Assembly (NCBI GenBank): GCA_022539475.1
Contig: VCMS01000107.1
Span: 23,534 to 87,533 of the forward strand
From: Gracilaria domingensis
Lineage: Eukaryota; Rhodophyta; Florideophyceae; Gracilariales; Gracilariaceae
DNA: 64,000 nt
Direction: 5' to 3'
The notes beneath the pieces are model-generated. The model saw only the letters and a program-made list of their open reading frames with translations, was not told the origin of the DNA and searched no databases. The stretch's first letter is position 1; each line of letters begins with the position of its first letter. Shown in pieces: positions 12,900-25,330 of the stretch. The position numbers were made by a program, and so were the translations under genes.

Positions 12900-14930
12900 A
12901 CGCGGATCGCATGACGCGACGCCGGCAGCAAAGCCCCGTGCCGCCGCAGAGCGCTCAAACGGGGCACCGTGCGCGCGCGCGGCGCCGCCCGGCGCGCACC
13001 GCCAACGGGCATGCTATGCGTCTCACTCCGCTGCTGCCGCCGCCATGGCCAACTCACGTGCCATGAGCGCGCCGTACCGCATTCCCTCTCCGGGTCCTTG
13101 CCCTCCCTGTAGCGCTGCTGCTGTACTGCAAACGCGCGTGAGCCCAGCCGGCTACGCCCGACTCGCTGCCAGAAGCCTCGGCGGCGCCGGCCGTGGCTGG
13201 CGGTGGTGCCGGTAAACGCCACGCTGCTGGGGCTGCCAGAGGCGCCGGTTTTGGCTGCACGCGCGCTGGCGCGCTCTGTAGTAGCGTTGCTGGCCGAGCT
13301 GCCGCCTCTGGAGGCGCGGCTGCGATCGGCGCTGCTGGTAGACGAGCGCGCTGCCATGCCCACGAGTGATCAGCGCGCCGCCAACCCCCTGGCCTTGGCA
13401 CAGCGTGCAGCGGCGCTACGTTACGGTGCGCGTCTGGGCTGTGCCCGACCCTAGTTTAGTCTCCGACGCGCTAGCGGCTTCCGCCGCGCGCCAGATGCAC
13501 GCGGGCGCGTTGTGTGGCAGCGTCGCCGACTTCTCCGCCGCGCTGGCTCGCGCCGTGCCGCGCTTCGTCAGGCCAAGCGCAGCGACGTTGCCGCCGCCGC
13601 TGGCCGTGCTGTCGGCACTGCCACGCCACCGCGCCGGGCGTCTCTTTCTCGCGGCGGCCGCGCTAGGCGGGCAGCACTGCGTGCGCGACGCGGCGTTGTT
13701 CGCCAAGCGCGGCGGCGCGTGGTACGTGGCGACTGCCGCCACCAATGCCAACCCGGGCCTCGGCATGCCGCCACGCGTGCGCACGTTCGTGAGCGCCTAA
13801 CTGGACCCGTGGCTGCGCGCGCCGCCTATGATGCTGCGACGCTGGTGGCGACGACGGTGGCGGAGCGCCGCAACTGGACAGCACCCAGCTTCGTTCCAGC
13901 GCGGGCGTTCGTGGCACTGCCAGGCAGTGCGGCGCTCTGCAGTGAGCTGCTGTCGCCGTCGGCGCGCGATTATACGCCAATGCGGCTGGCCCTGCTGCTG
14001 TACGCGCGCGCGCTGCAGCGCGACAACGACGCGCCCACAGTGAGCAGCGTGGCCATCTTCAAGCTGCCGTTGCTGTTCAATCTCATGCCGCTGGAACTCA
14101 TCGCAGACGTTGACACGCTAAGCATGTTGCTGTACAAGATGCTCACTGACGTGCTCTCTGCCGTGACGCTTCTGATCAAGGGCTTCGAGGTGCTGCTGGT
14201 GGGCGCGCAGCCTTCGTAGGCCGCCATCACGCGCGTCATCGGCGCCGACGTGCACACCCGCACTGCGCGCGCCGACAAGGCCGCCGTGATGCTTGTGGCG
14301 ATGTGCGAGCCGCAGCTCTCGTTTCTCATCGCCGCCGTTTGCCGTCGCGCTCGCGTTCGTGGCCGGCGGCGTGCTCGCCGAGTTTGGCGCCATGCGCTGA
14401 CGAGCGCGAAACAGCGGCCGCGCAACGCGCAGCGCTGCCTGATGCGTATCACGGCGAGGGGCGCGCACTTCGCAGCCGGGCGTGCGTGCGCCAAGGGCGA
14501 GCGATGCGCGTGCAGCTGTTGCATGAGTTAATACATCATATTGAGCGCGTAAACGAGCTTCGCCGTTTTCGCCGCAGTTGTTGCTCGAGTCTGATCTCAC
14601 TTTGTCACCTTCTACTACGGGCCACGTCCGCGCAATTTCTGCGCGCGCCTCGCTCTCAGCCGCCACGAGGCGCGCGGTGGCTCAGCCTTGTCACCAAAAG
14701 GCGCGCCTTCGTCACTACTTCGCGCCTCCAAAGCGAACCCGCTCCGCTACCGCGCCTTTGAGCGCGGTAATATAACGCATCGCCGCCGCGCGGAATGAGC
14801 TCGTCGCCATGACGCGCGCGCTGCACACAAGCGCGGTCGCCGCCGCGCTACTCCTCGCACTGTGCGAGGCGCCCGAATCGTGAGGTTTCTGGTCTCCACT
14901 CCATGATAGCGAAGGGCGCTTGGTCACGCG
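12900..14930 (+). pseudogene. GC-rich decayed gene, function unknown
   Basis: A sharply GC-rich block directly abuts the PDS fragment. On the plus strand coherent Ala/Leu/Val-rich protein sequence moves between frames: 13203-13430 (LAARALARSVVALLAELPPL), 13430-13797 (WYVATAATNANPGLGMPPRVR), 13800-14219 (SSVAIFKLPLLFNLMPLELI and a hydrophobic stretch ending FEVLLVG), and near 14340 FAVALAFVAGGVLAEFGAMR. The hydrophobic runs suggest a membrane protein. At least four disruptions separate the pieces. The long minus-strand frames here are a by-product of high GC. No family was recognised. Confidence 0.5.
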
Positions 14931-15175
14931 CGGTGCACATAAACTGGTGCTGATTCACGTAGCATGATGACGCGCTCACAGCAGCCAAGTTTCGCACGCA
15001 TGGGCCATCCAGGATGAGCTGGCACGCAAACGTCGTTGAACGACGCACCGCCTGCAGGAATGGCGCCGCGCGCTCCGTGGGCGGCGCGGAGGTTTGCTGG
15101 CGATGGGTTGTTGCAGACGGGTCTCATCAGACATGTCGTAATGTCATTCTGTCGTATTGGCAGCGCGCGAGATCA

Positions 15176-15720
15176 AGTTGTGTTAGGGTCGCTACCCTAA
15201 CACAACTCAACCACCCTGCCCGCGGGCACGTTACGTTTTGGCTGGATGTGCGTGCGGTGTGTGTTTTGGGAAGTCTGTGGACGCTACCAGAATGAGGCGA
15301 AAACCAGCCCGCGGGCGGGGGGGGTCGGTCGTGTTAGGGTAGGTACCCTAACACGACCGGACCCCCCCGCCCGCGGGCATGAAATCGCACATTTTTGAAA
15401 GAATCGGCCAAAACGTGACCGCGGGCGGGGGGGTCCGTTCGTGTTAGGGTACCTACCCTAACACGAACGGACCCCCCCGCCCGAGGGCATAAAAAAGCAC
15501 ATTTTTTAAAAAACCGGCCAAAACGTGCCCGCGGGCGGGGGGGTCCGTTCGTGTTAGGGTACCTACCCTAACACGAACGGACCCCCCCGCCCGAGGGCAT
15601 AAAAAAGCACATTTTTTAAAAAACCGGCCAAAACGTGCCCGCGGACGGGGGGGTGCGGTTGTGTTAGGGTAGCCACCCTAACACAACCGATCCCCCCCAC
15701 GCCGGTGGGCACGTTCTGGT
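15176..15720. repeat. 110-bp palindromic satellite array
   Basis: The word GTGTTAGGGT occurs at 15331, 15441, 15551 and 15661, an exact 110-base period, with a diverged extra copy at 15180. Units 15421-15530 and 15531-15640 are identical. Each unit has a palindrome of about 29-bp arms (GGGGGTCCGTTCGTGTTAGG and its complement) around a 4-base centre. A GGGC, an A/T-rich spacer and GGCCAAAACGTG follow. The half-site TTAGGGT resembles telomeric repeats but is not a tandem telomere. Identical neighbours indicate recent amplification. Confidence 0.9.
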
Positions 15721-17340
15721 CACATTTTAGCACCATGCCGAGACCTCACAAAACCCCTTCCTTAACACTTCTTGCACTCATTACCATGCACCCGCCCGCG
15801 AACACCTTGGCACCGCTGTCTACGTGGATTGGCGGGATGGCAAAAAGCTGTACATTAATTAGAGTATATCTTGAGTATTAGGAGCGCATCAAAACGCATG
15901 AATGGAGAGCGCTACCATTGTTCGCATAAATCTACGTCCACCAAAACCCTTCGCTAGAAGGAACTTTTTGAGGCCATTCTGTAGCGTTTTGATACCTCCC
16001 AAAACACAATCGGTTGCATTCCTTGCAACGATTTTGTTGCGAGCTCAGTACAGATCTTTTAGAGATAAATCAATTAGTTTTTTCATCCAATTGATGCTCA
16101 ACCAGTAACATAATACGCGACCTTGTTACAATTTGTGTAGTGTCTGACACACTACACTATTTAAACTGATCAAAGTGGCGAAGAGACGTACCACCGAAGC
16201 GCGCCAACACCCTCACGACAAAAGTGGTAATGCGCAGGGATGAGATGCATAAAAAAACAGAGTGACGACAGTATGTAGCTACTTAAATACTCGCCACCAC
16301 TTTTTCCCGTGAAGATACAAATTCTACCGAGGATGAAGATAACGTATTATCTAATAGCATGAGCGCTTCCGCTCTAGCGTTCAATTTATATATCTGAATC
16401 TAATTTGTTCGTTGTGACGGTCTGACAAACAGCGATGAAGGCCTCCAACGACCATATAATACCGGATTTATAGGGGTAATAGAGCGAGCTCTCTGCGAAA
16501 CACCATAAATAACTAAATGGAGTCCTGATAGGCTAACTACTACATGATTTTCAGAGGTTTAGAGAACGAGGTTTGTAGCAGCTCTTATATGCTAAATTCA
16601 TTCAGTATAAAACTCTATGAAACAGAATGGCGACGAGAGTCGTCGCAGAAAGCAAAACAGATGGTAGACATGAAAACCGTTCAGCCCTGTGTGCTTGAGG
16701 TGGTAGCACATGATTATCGTTCCAATTTTGAAATCGTGTCGCTTCACCTTCCGTTAACAAAGCCTGTCACCAACAATACAAGAGAAGACATTAATCGACG
16801 TGTTGCGGAGATGCCGTAAAAGGCTGCCAATGGTGTTAGTTTTTCTTCTGTTGAGAGTCGAGATAGAACCTCAGACTCCCAGTTCTAGAGCTATGAATTC
16901 CTGCCCACGACTTTGTCGAGGAGCGTTAAAGGCTTCAATCTGCCACCGAAGGGACGAAATAGAGTTTTCATTACATCATGCGCCACGATTGCACCTATAA
17001 CTAGTCCAAGCGACGCCCGAGTACTGAGAGAAAACTGTTTTGATTGAAGCCCTGTCCTGCGCTCCCTATCAGATTTCAAAGAATTCCTTTACGAAAGGAA
17101 AACCATGTCAAGGTTTTTGTATGCTTTGGCCTCCATCATTCAAAGGAGATCTGCCTTTGTGAAGGTTCCATTCAGTGACCTGCCTTTCTTCGACGTGGAC
17201 AAATCTATATGTAAACCTTTGGCAAAAAAGTTGCATTGCATTGGGGATAGATTTGCGTTTGTAAAGTTGCTGATTTGAGTACGTATCGTTCGAAATAAAC
17301 GTGACGTGGATGATTCTATTGCAGTGAGTAGCGTCTCTGA
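15721..17340. other. No gene recognised
   Basis: Short plus-strand frames between 16540 and 17280 read like protein in pieces (for example RRSAFVKVPFSDLPFFDVD near 17150) and may be a decayed gene, but no family was recognised. The rest appears non-coding. Confidence 0.3.
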
Positions 17341-19074
17341 CTAGAGGTTTTCGATTTCTGGAGTATTAATCAGCTTCAATTTGTCTGGATGCAAGTTGCG
17401 TAACTGTTCGAAGAGAGCTCTCCTTGTTCCCAACAGACTGCATAGAAACAAACTCTGGATCAATCCTACCGTCAAGGGGGTTTCGATGAACGACGGAATA
17501 AGAGATATGTAATCAGAACGCCTGAGAGTACCGCCTGAGATATACTCTCCCTCGCAAGACATATACTTCTTCCTGCCTCGTCTTTCTTTGCATATTCTAG
17601 AATAACTGAGTATGTATCTCTAACGCTTTTGGTTTGGTCTTGAGAGGGTCCAGTGAATGAAGTAAGAATACTACTGCATAAAGATGAGGGAGGGGCCTCG
17701 AATCTATGACAGGAGCTCCCCGTTTTGGTCCCGTGAAGAGTTAACAGAATGTCTTTAGCCTCAAAAGTATCCGCACGAAAACTTGCAGAGGATGGCACAC
17801 TCGACTTAGTTTGTCTTCGCCGATGAACTGAAAACTTTCTGCGTGAGATTTAGAATGGGCTCCAGAACTTGACGAAGAGATTCTTGAAGGATTTGCATCC
17901 TGCACTCGCGTAGAGACTTGCTAGAAACGAATGGCATTGCGTCTGCTTCAGATACGGAAACCTCGATCAGTGTGGTAGGGAAGTATGCCCCTACTGTGAG
18001 GTCATCACGGATGCACTTACGGCGTAGCTCGTCGGAGAAGTTGAGAAATATGAGCTGAAGAGGATAGGCGGTAACTGATGTTTGCTTTAGAGTTGTTGAA
18101 GACTTATCGGTGTATACCTGCAGAAGACCTACGAAAGATTCACTGTAACTTATTTCTTGGGAGTACCACACTATTCTACTATCCAACGAGCCCATGACCA
18201 TTTCCTTAAGTTTTGAGGTGGCGTCTCTTGCGAGAGAGCCGGACATGGGGTGAGATATTTTCGTGGAGTGGGTCTGAGGTATAGGGTGGAAGAATGTGTT
18301 TTCGTTGTTACCCAACTGGAGCTGTTTCAAAAGTGTGTGAACGGGGTCTCTCGTGTAGAGGGTGACGCTGAACGTACATCCTTCTGGCCAGACAGTTCTT
18401 CGATTGAAACCGTCCTTTGAGGCGTATCGTTCGAAAATGGCGTTCTTCAGTTCTGTACAGCGCTTGGAACTTGTTATGGTCTCGTTGAATCGCTTTTGCC
18501 AGAACCGCGGGTCCCGAAGTAGCCCAATTAGCTCGTCTGCCTCACGATGACCAAGGTTGGAAGCTACTGAAGCCAGACAAACCGTGAGATAATCCATATG
18601 CAAATCACCAAGGGCCTCCTCAGAAGGCACTGGGCGGGAACTGCTTCCGTGTTCTTGCTCTAATGACGCGGGACCCGGGGAAGAAGAAACACAATGCGAA
18701 GTGTCCGGAATGGGAGGGGCGCTCGGAGTGTGGTCAACGATGTCCTCGGACACCGGAGGCTCGGGAAGGCGACAAGGGGCAGTGACCGTTTCGGAAGATG
18801 CGACCGTGTGCGCGGAAAGCTTGAGACGTTTGCTTCTCCGAATGGGCCGCCTATTGGCGTCTTCCAGCGCTGCTTGCAGACGAAACGGGCAATGGTTGAC
18901 ATGCTGTTGAAGAGATAAGACTCCTCGGCGAGTAACGAAGGGCCACCCACGCTTGTTATGTGTACAGTGGTAGACCATGGGAAGAAGAAATGAACAAAAA
19001 CCGACGACAAAGACTTCAAGGGAAGGTCGTCCGAAGGGAGAAGGAGGTCGAGCGACAGTCAATATCGATGTCAT
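17341..19074 (-). mobile_element. Plavaka-like DDE transposase, disrupted
   Basis: The main open frame, 19074-17806, is 422 residues. It has an N-terminal Cys/His segment (CTHNKRGWPF, then HVNHC), a basic patch (RRSKRLK) and a Ser/Pro-rich linker. The conserved transposase part follows, with WYSQE, then LQVYTDKSSTTL and YPLQLIFLNFSDELRR. This pattern is that of Plavaka transposases, CACTA/KDZ relatives best known from fungi: a lysine- or threonine-bearing D-K-T/S motif followed by a YP-x-N block. Continuation in other frames at 17798-17341 keeps some coding character. The element is therefore broken at its C-terminal half. Terminal repeats were not found. Confidence 0.6.
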
Positions 19075-19674
19075 GCTGAGAACGGAGAATATATTTTGAG
19101 TTTAAATCGCGTGCTTTCGTTCAAAAACGAACGTAGGTACACGTCGACCTCAACACAAGGGTGTACTTTTCGTATTATCTACCACTGGTTATAAACCTGT
19201 GGTTCTCCAACGTTATAAGCTGTACACCTGTCCAATCTCGCACAGAAAAATAAATCTCTTCCCTCCGCCGCCGCCGCCGCGCCTCCGACGTCCGACCTTC
19301 CGTTACCGTCGTGATCCGTGCCATCCACATCCTCGCGTTATACTCCGCTCCGTCCCTCTTTTTCCTTCCTCTACTTTATGGAGGCTCCTTAAAGTAGAGG
19401 GCTGAAAAAAGTAGGACGGAGTCATCCGTATCTCACGGATGTATTCCGTGCAGTCTATTCGTACGTTCTTCCATATCCTTCCACGTATCTTTGCTCTAAA
19501 CTAACCAATCCTCACCACGTTTTTTCGCGCTCTGCGACATGCAAACGGCAGGAAATAAGCTAATCACCCCCAACGTCTTCTATTTGCTCAAGATATAGAA
19601 CGAGTTGATGGGTGAAAACGGGAACCTGGTAACCCAAAGCGACGACTGTAAGTACGCGACGAATGGTTCATTTC
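19075..19674. other. Non-coding, with a CCG run and a small hairpin
   Basis: A short (CCG)n run lies near 19266. A hairpin with 10-bp arms CTCTACTTTA and TAAAGTAGAG lies at about 19371-19401. Nothing coding is supported. This may be the 5' flank of the Plavaka-like element. Confidence 0.4.
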
Positions 19675-19759
19675 GTTGCGCCATAGGCTCTAGTTTCGCC
19701 TCTTGCGCTACTTTTCAAAAGTAGCGCAAGACGCGAGAAGCTAGAGCCTATAGCGCAAC
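19675..19759. repeat. Long near-perfect foldback hairpin
   Basis: The 85 bases fold back on themselves. Inner 15-bp arms TCTTGCGCTACTTTT and its complement surround a single C. Outer arms GTTGCGC-ATAGGCTCTAG and complement are nearly perfect, with only a short mismatched interior loop. The arms total about 40 pairs. It could be a foldback MITE or a small-RNA precursor. Confidence 0.75.
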
Positions 19760-20172
19760 AAACCAAGTTGGTTCCTTGGCGATCTTGGATCTCTGACTGT
19801 TCGGGATAGACGATTCTGGTACTTGGTTAGGACATAGGCTGCTCTTTCGTTTATCGCATCTTGCGGTATGTTTGCTGCATGGGCATTCTTGGTGCCCTTG
19901 CTTGTGAGTTCTCGCTTCGACACCTTTTGCGCTTTACGATGATGGTGGGCTGGTAATCTAACCGATCCCTTTCCTTCTTCTTCTTCCTTTTGCGAGTTAC
20001 TAGGTCCCTCGACTTTTCTAGCGCAACGTTTCTGTTTTGTTTTATCAATGGTACGTTCCATCGCATTTCAAATGTATCCAACGGATCTTTGACTAACTTA
20101 TGGATACTTTCTGCTTGCGTAAAGAGGTAAACGAATTTTGATGCGGACGTAGCTCACGAGTTTCAGGTGCAG

Positions 20173-20258
20173 GTTCCTCAAGTAAGGAACCATGCATCTG
20201 GGCATGGTTCCCTACATGAGGAACGGAGAGGATGAGGCGCTTCGCGCCTCATCCTCTC
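20173..20258. repeat. Two adjacent hairpins
   Basis: Hairpin 1 (20173-20224) has 23-base arms with two mismatches (inner GGAACCATGC and GCATGGTTCC) around a 6-base loop. Hairpin 2 (20226-20258) has perfect 15-bp arms GAGAGGATGAGGCGC around a 3-base loop. Only one base separates them. Such a pair could be an RNA structure, a transposon end or a foldback pair. Confidence 0.75.
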
Positions 20259-20259
20259 G

Positions 20260-22083
20260 GAGTGCGTATGTGTTCTACCGATACTGCACTTCGGTGGCGG
20301 TGCGCTCTGCGGCATCTGCCGCAGATTGCGCCTACACCCGCTTCATCATGGGGAAATGGTATATGTAATATAGCGAAGTAGTGGTTAGCAAAAACGGTCG
20401 ATAGAAGAATAGATACGAATAAAACGGTATGATTTCATAATGGACATCATCTGTACTAGCAACAGTATTCCATGCGTTGCAGGGTATTATTCCGCAGAAG
20501 GTATCGTGTAATGTGCACCTTAATGGAAACTGAACCTAGACTTCGCGAAATACCGTTCAGGTAGCGCTCGACTAAAGAACTAGCACGAGTGGAAAACCCA
20601 CCAGTATTTACTGCACAGCGATTCTGGACGACCCAAGCAATTATCTTCAAATTTTGAAATAATTGATCTCGATACTTTTTCAAAAAATTTACTGGACGAC
20701 CCTTGCCACTTTCTGGACGACCCTCGCCAAAAACTAGCATCTGCAAGAGACAGACGTAGACCATCAGGAAGCTGCCAGATTGGTGCTCCTGCGTCAAGAG
20801 TCCTGACAGTACAGATTACGGATTGCACGTTCTCTGGGGCTGCCAATACGAGTCCAAAATATAATAAACATATATATCGATAACCAACCGCACTAACAGC
20901 GTTAATGTAGAACACACACATATTGGTCCATTACCCTGTACAGCACTATAAACTATTCTCAACAACAAATTCATAACATATAGATAGTCGATGATAAAAC
21001 CGATAAAAAGATATGAAAAGCAAGAGAGAAAAATCTTAATAAACGAAACCCAGCAAAACATCGATAGCATATCTTTTGAAAAAACGTTTTGAACAGCGGC
21101 CGTGATTCTATCTGGCAGGGTAAATAGATGATCTGTGTAGCGATCATGATGCCAAAATCACGTATCAAAACACAAATCACAACCCCTCACGCTGATTTTT
21201 TTAGAAATCAAAAACAGTCTTATGACTGCTCGATCGCCCTTATAGTGCCGCGAATGCGCTGGTGAAACCTACGCCGGGATTGGCTTGCTGATGGCTTGAT
21301 CAATCATTTTGCATCTAAGGCATAGTGTTACTTAGACCATAAGGCAAAGTTCGTCGGATATTCCCAACGGGAAGAAGGGAGGTAGGGAGCTATGAGAAGT
21401 TGTGTTAGTGTTCTTCCAGATACGTCTAACTTTTAATGTCTTTTCTTAGAGTATATTCTTTCATTACGTTTCTCATGTTTGCGTACAGATCTTCACAAAA
21501 CAAGATACCGCACAAATTGGTTTAGAGCTTTAAGTGACTACATACTAATATGAGTTATGACGTTGAAGACAGTTTCATACCCTCGAAGTACATTGTAGCT
21601 GACAACTTTCATTTAACTCAAAACCATCTTTCACGCCAGTGACTGTTGGTCTCAGTCCTAAATTTAGTTTTTCGCATGTAACAATAGAATCCAAGACCTG
21701 GAGTTCTGATTATTTTTTTCATTCCAAAAGAGGACAGCACATTACAAGACTTGGTCAAAGCTTTATCTCTACTATCAAATTGGTCCTTACATGTATCACA
21801 CTTTGAATGTAGAGACCAAAATTGGTTTGGTTTCTCGCTCAGAATTCTACAAAGCACCACTCTAATAGGACATATGCTATGTTTCTCACACACCGTCGGT
21901 AGTCTACCAGGAATGGAACGGGTTTTGAACAGAGAAGAACGTCTTGATGCCTTCTTAAACCGGCAAAGACCAAGTCGTCGTAAACATTTGAACAAATACA
22001 AACTATCCCATCCGTATTCAGAATACTGGCAGGCGAGATGCCCACAAACATTTTTCTCCACGAACACGGCTTTGCGCAACATT
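20260..22083. other. Unassigned interval downstream of the hAT transposase
   Basis: Short hydrophobic minus-strand frames at 20456-21180 have no recognised family. A minus-strand frame at 22124-21618 and a plus-strand frame at 21751-22089 overlap in opposite directions, and neither can be preferred. Part of this interval is probably the 3' end of the hAT element, but its terminal repeat was not found. Confidence 0.35.
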
Positions 22084-24401
22084 TTATAAATGTGACAACT
22101 GACCGAGGTCGACCAGCTCTGCATTCATTGCGGTCTCGAGCATCTCATTGGTCTCTGCTGAAGTAGAATGGAGCATTCTCTTTGGAATCAAAGATTTCCA
22201 CTTGTCGTTCCCAAGCTCGACATTTTCTAAAGGAATTGAATCGAGATTGCAGTGCAAAAAAACCGACATATCGACAAACGCCGCGTCCATCCTGTTTCGG
22301 CTACCAGAAAGAAGCCCCCCGGCGTTTCCGAAGTCTCTCTCAATTTGTGCAGATGACGCGGGGTGGCCAAGAACCGATTGAGCAACAACACTCAGAACAG
22401 GATATGTAGCTTTTCTTGACCTCCACCAACTTAAAAGAGAGCGAGTTGAAACTGCTTCGGGCCTTACGTTTTCGTTGGAAAGATAAGCTTCTACCTCCGT
22501 TTCAATCAACTCTGTCATTGACGGCTGAACAGAATTACCTTCCGATCCCTGACTGGCAAACTCATCAAAGTCCCATAGCTTTCCAGCACTGAGCGACTTC
22601 TCTGTATCACGTCTTGCAGACGGGCTAGCCTCTTCATCATTACTTGAGTGAGTACCAGATATAGCAGATTGATTATACATTCCTACCTCTTGGCAAAATG
22701 ATAAGATAGCGTTCTTGACTCCTTTTCTCTGCTGGTCTGCATCGAGGTCGCTCAACACGTAGTTTAAACACCGTAGCTTCCTATAAACTGGATGAAAGAA
22801 AACCTGCATCTCCAATACCAGAGATCGAGCTGTACCATTACAACCATCGTAAAATCTGGTCATTAGTGCGTCTCGTAGAAGTTTTCGCGTGTATGAAGTC
22901 AAAGAGCAGAGGTCTGAAGCTTGTTTTCTAGAAACGCAATAGTTCTTAGAAAAGAATGCCGTATCGGAAGGGTCATATATCGTTAGTGGGGCATCACAAT
23001 CTACAAAATGTTTCTTGATACGGCACAAAGCCAGGAAGGCATCAATTCCAGCCGGGTAGGATGTCGCTTGAGCGTGTTGAATCACTTCACAAACCGGATG
23101 CATAAGCGAAAACAGTTCTACCAATTTCTGCTTTTCGTCCATCAGAGGGAATGCTTTCAGCTCGTTTCGTTCGTAGTGCCTTACAAGTATATCCCATAAT
23201 TGCAGGAATCGCTGCAAGAGGCGAACAGTAGATAACCAGCGGTGGGATACATCGGACAGAAGTTTTAGACATTTTCCCGTACCCTCAAGTTGCACTTCTT
23301 CGAACTTTCGTCGCATAGTTGTACTCTTATTCAGATGTTCTATAATTTTTTTCACATCTCTCAAGAGTCCTCTACAGGTTGTGTTACGAACTCTCTCAAT
23401 ATGTAAAGATGTTCCAAATGCATCAACTAAAGCACAGTTCAAAAGATGAGGAATGCACCAATCCCGGAATTCTGGCAACAGCTTGCTACATAAACGCCGG
23501 ATATCAGACCCACTGTCCGAGGTACTCGGAAACAAATGCTTCAAATCCAGTTCGAATTTAATAAAAATCGTATTGACCCAGAGCTGAAGAATGTCCGATA
23601 GACGTCCACTTTCTGCTAATGTAGTACTCGGATTGAACTGACGGACTGCAAGAAGAAAGGACTTCATTTGCCACTCACTATCAACAAAGAATATGCGTAG
23701 GGCACAAAACTTATCGCGTGACATTTGCGAGGTCCATAAATCTGCGTTACAGTGGAAGAATGGAATTCGAGCTGCCTGAATAGCCTTACGGAATTCCACT
23801 TTAAAGAACCTTGTTGTCGCATCGTACATTTCAACAATATGTTTCTTGATCACTTCAGCATGCATCGTGGATTAAACTCTCCCTTACTATCCAGGAATCG
23901 TACAAACATTCGAAACTCAGGGCAGGAAACCATTGTGAAGGGTAGAAACTTTCGCAAAATGAGCCTTGTCAAGTTCAAAGAATGAAAAAGAGTTGGATCT
24001 GTTCTCATAAATGCCTTTTGTTGCTTAGAAATGTTCGAGGCAAGTTGGCGTTTGGCAACATTCATTTTCTTGGTACGATCCGACAGAATTATGTGCTTGT
24101 TTCTCAAATGATCCGTAATATTGGTGTAGCATCTACCGAGCTTGATTTTGCTTGTGCAGTTTGTAGCAACACAAACCCAATACTTTTGATCTGTAGCAAC
24201 CTGTTTAAGTACAATTCCTGTCTCATATATGATTGATCTGGTTGATCGCTCCGGAGGAAATGGGACAATTTCAAAACCATTTTGAGGGACAAATGCTGTT
24301 AACCGCTCTTTGAAGCAGTGTGAACTTGTGTTTAGAGCAGAATTGGATATCTGTGAGGTATCATTTGCTGTTGTTTCTGGTGGCTCTGTCACGGATGTCA
24401 T
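22084..24401 (-). mobile_element. hAT-family transposase with BED finger, one frame change
   Basis: A 183-residue frame (24401-23850) carries a BED-type zinc finger: YWVCVATNC, then HLRNKH. It overlaps a 593-residue frame (23865-22084) with the hAT catalytic core. Candidate catalytic residues are D in HCNADLWTSQ, D in PSTSDSGSD and E in SAQIERDFGNAGGLLS. The C-terminal dimerisation block is present (LLSWWRSRKATYPVLSVVAQ). The two frames join at a single shift near 23865-23880, so the gene is almost intact. The AT-rich CATTCAAA cluster at 24480-24850 lies just beyond its 5' end and may be subterminal. Terminal repeats and the 8-bp duplication were not located. Confidence 0.85.
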
Positions 24402-24479
24402 TTGTTGAGGAATTTCGCGTGTTGTGTTTTACATCATTCTGGTGATCGTTAGGAAGACGAAAAGTCATGGGGAAGCAGA

Positions 24480-24850
24480 TCTGCAGCATGAAGCAAAGGA
24501 AAAATTGTTTTAAAACTTTTGAAAAGGATGTAAAATATTTGTGAAATGTTTTGCAAAGGTTTTTCAAAATGTTTTGAAATATGTGGTTTTAACTTTGGTA
24601 TAGTTAATATTTTTGAAAACTTTCAGTCAAGTTTTTGAATGCATTAAAGTTTTGAATATAGTAATGGATTTGGTTTTAATGGATTTGAAGGTTTTAAGAT
24701 ATAGGTTTTTGCTGTATTTAATTGTTTTCACATATTTGACTGGTGTAAGCTTTCAAATTTTGAATGCATTCAAAAAGCATTCAAATGTGCTGTAAGCATG
24801 CAATTGACTGCGTAACGTGTCAAACGGAGTCAAATGTTGCAGCATTCATT
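24480..24850. repeat. AT-rich cluster of TTGAATGCATTCAAA words
   Basis: Many copies of TTTTGAA, TTGAATG and GCATTCAAA occur here, next to the hAT 5' end. It shares the 14-mer TGCTGTAAGCATGC with the inverted copy at about 45093. Similar clusters sit at 11.33-11.59, 45.05-45.24 and 58.19-58.31 kb. It is a candidate subterminal region of the hAT or of related non-autonomous elements. Confidence 0.5.
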
Positions 24851-24899
24851 CCATCGGAGCAACATTGGGACGCAACTAAGAGAGGGCGCCTCAGTCGGA

Positions 24900-25330
24900 A
24901 TTGATTTATGGTAGACGGTAGATGGGTTTCAGCGTCTCAGAGCACTGCAATCTCTCGCTACCGATGGGTCACAGAAATCGAGGAGAATATGCAAGTCTTG
25001 GCATTACAATCTTCTGCAACGAAGAGATGGGCGTCCCATTTGGATGGAGGAAATTTTATGTGTTTGTTCCTACCTAAGGGAGTCCACTTGTATACGGAGG
25101 ATAATCTTTGCCGACAACGTTTACTCTATATCTGGTGTCGTGTCCGTTCTAATTGAAGATGTTGAGGGGTTAACAGCCGAAGACGTGGATCCTGCCAAAC
25201 TGACAGAAGTATTCAAAAAAAGCGCCCACTGCTTATTAATGTGAAAGAGCGTCATTATCTTAGATGTGCAAATTTCGCGCTGCAACTCTTGTCTCGTGAT
25301 GGGATGCTGGAGCAGTTCGAGGTTATATGT
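24900..25330 (+). pseudogene. Unrecognised gene remnant
   Basis: Coherent residues appear in shifting plus-strand frames: IEDVEGLTAEDVDPAKLTEV near 25160, then VKERHYLRCANFALQLLSRD near 25245, then LEQFEVICET and a stop. The composition is protein-like and helical. No family was recognised. At least one frame change lies near 25215. It could be a host gene fragment adjoining the epimerase remnant. Confidence 0.4.

Noticed and set aside
15176-15720. CRISPR array
   Set aside because: The 110-bp units include their spacers, which are repeated rather than unique. The setting is eukaryotic and there are no cas genes.
15176-15720. Internal telomere
   Set aside because: TTAGGGT occurs once per half palindrome, not in tandem, so this is a satellite with a telomere-like word only.
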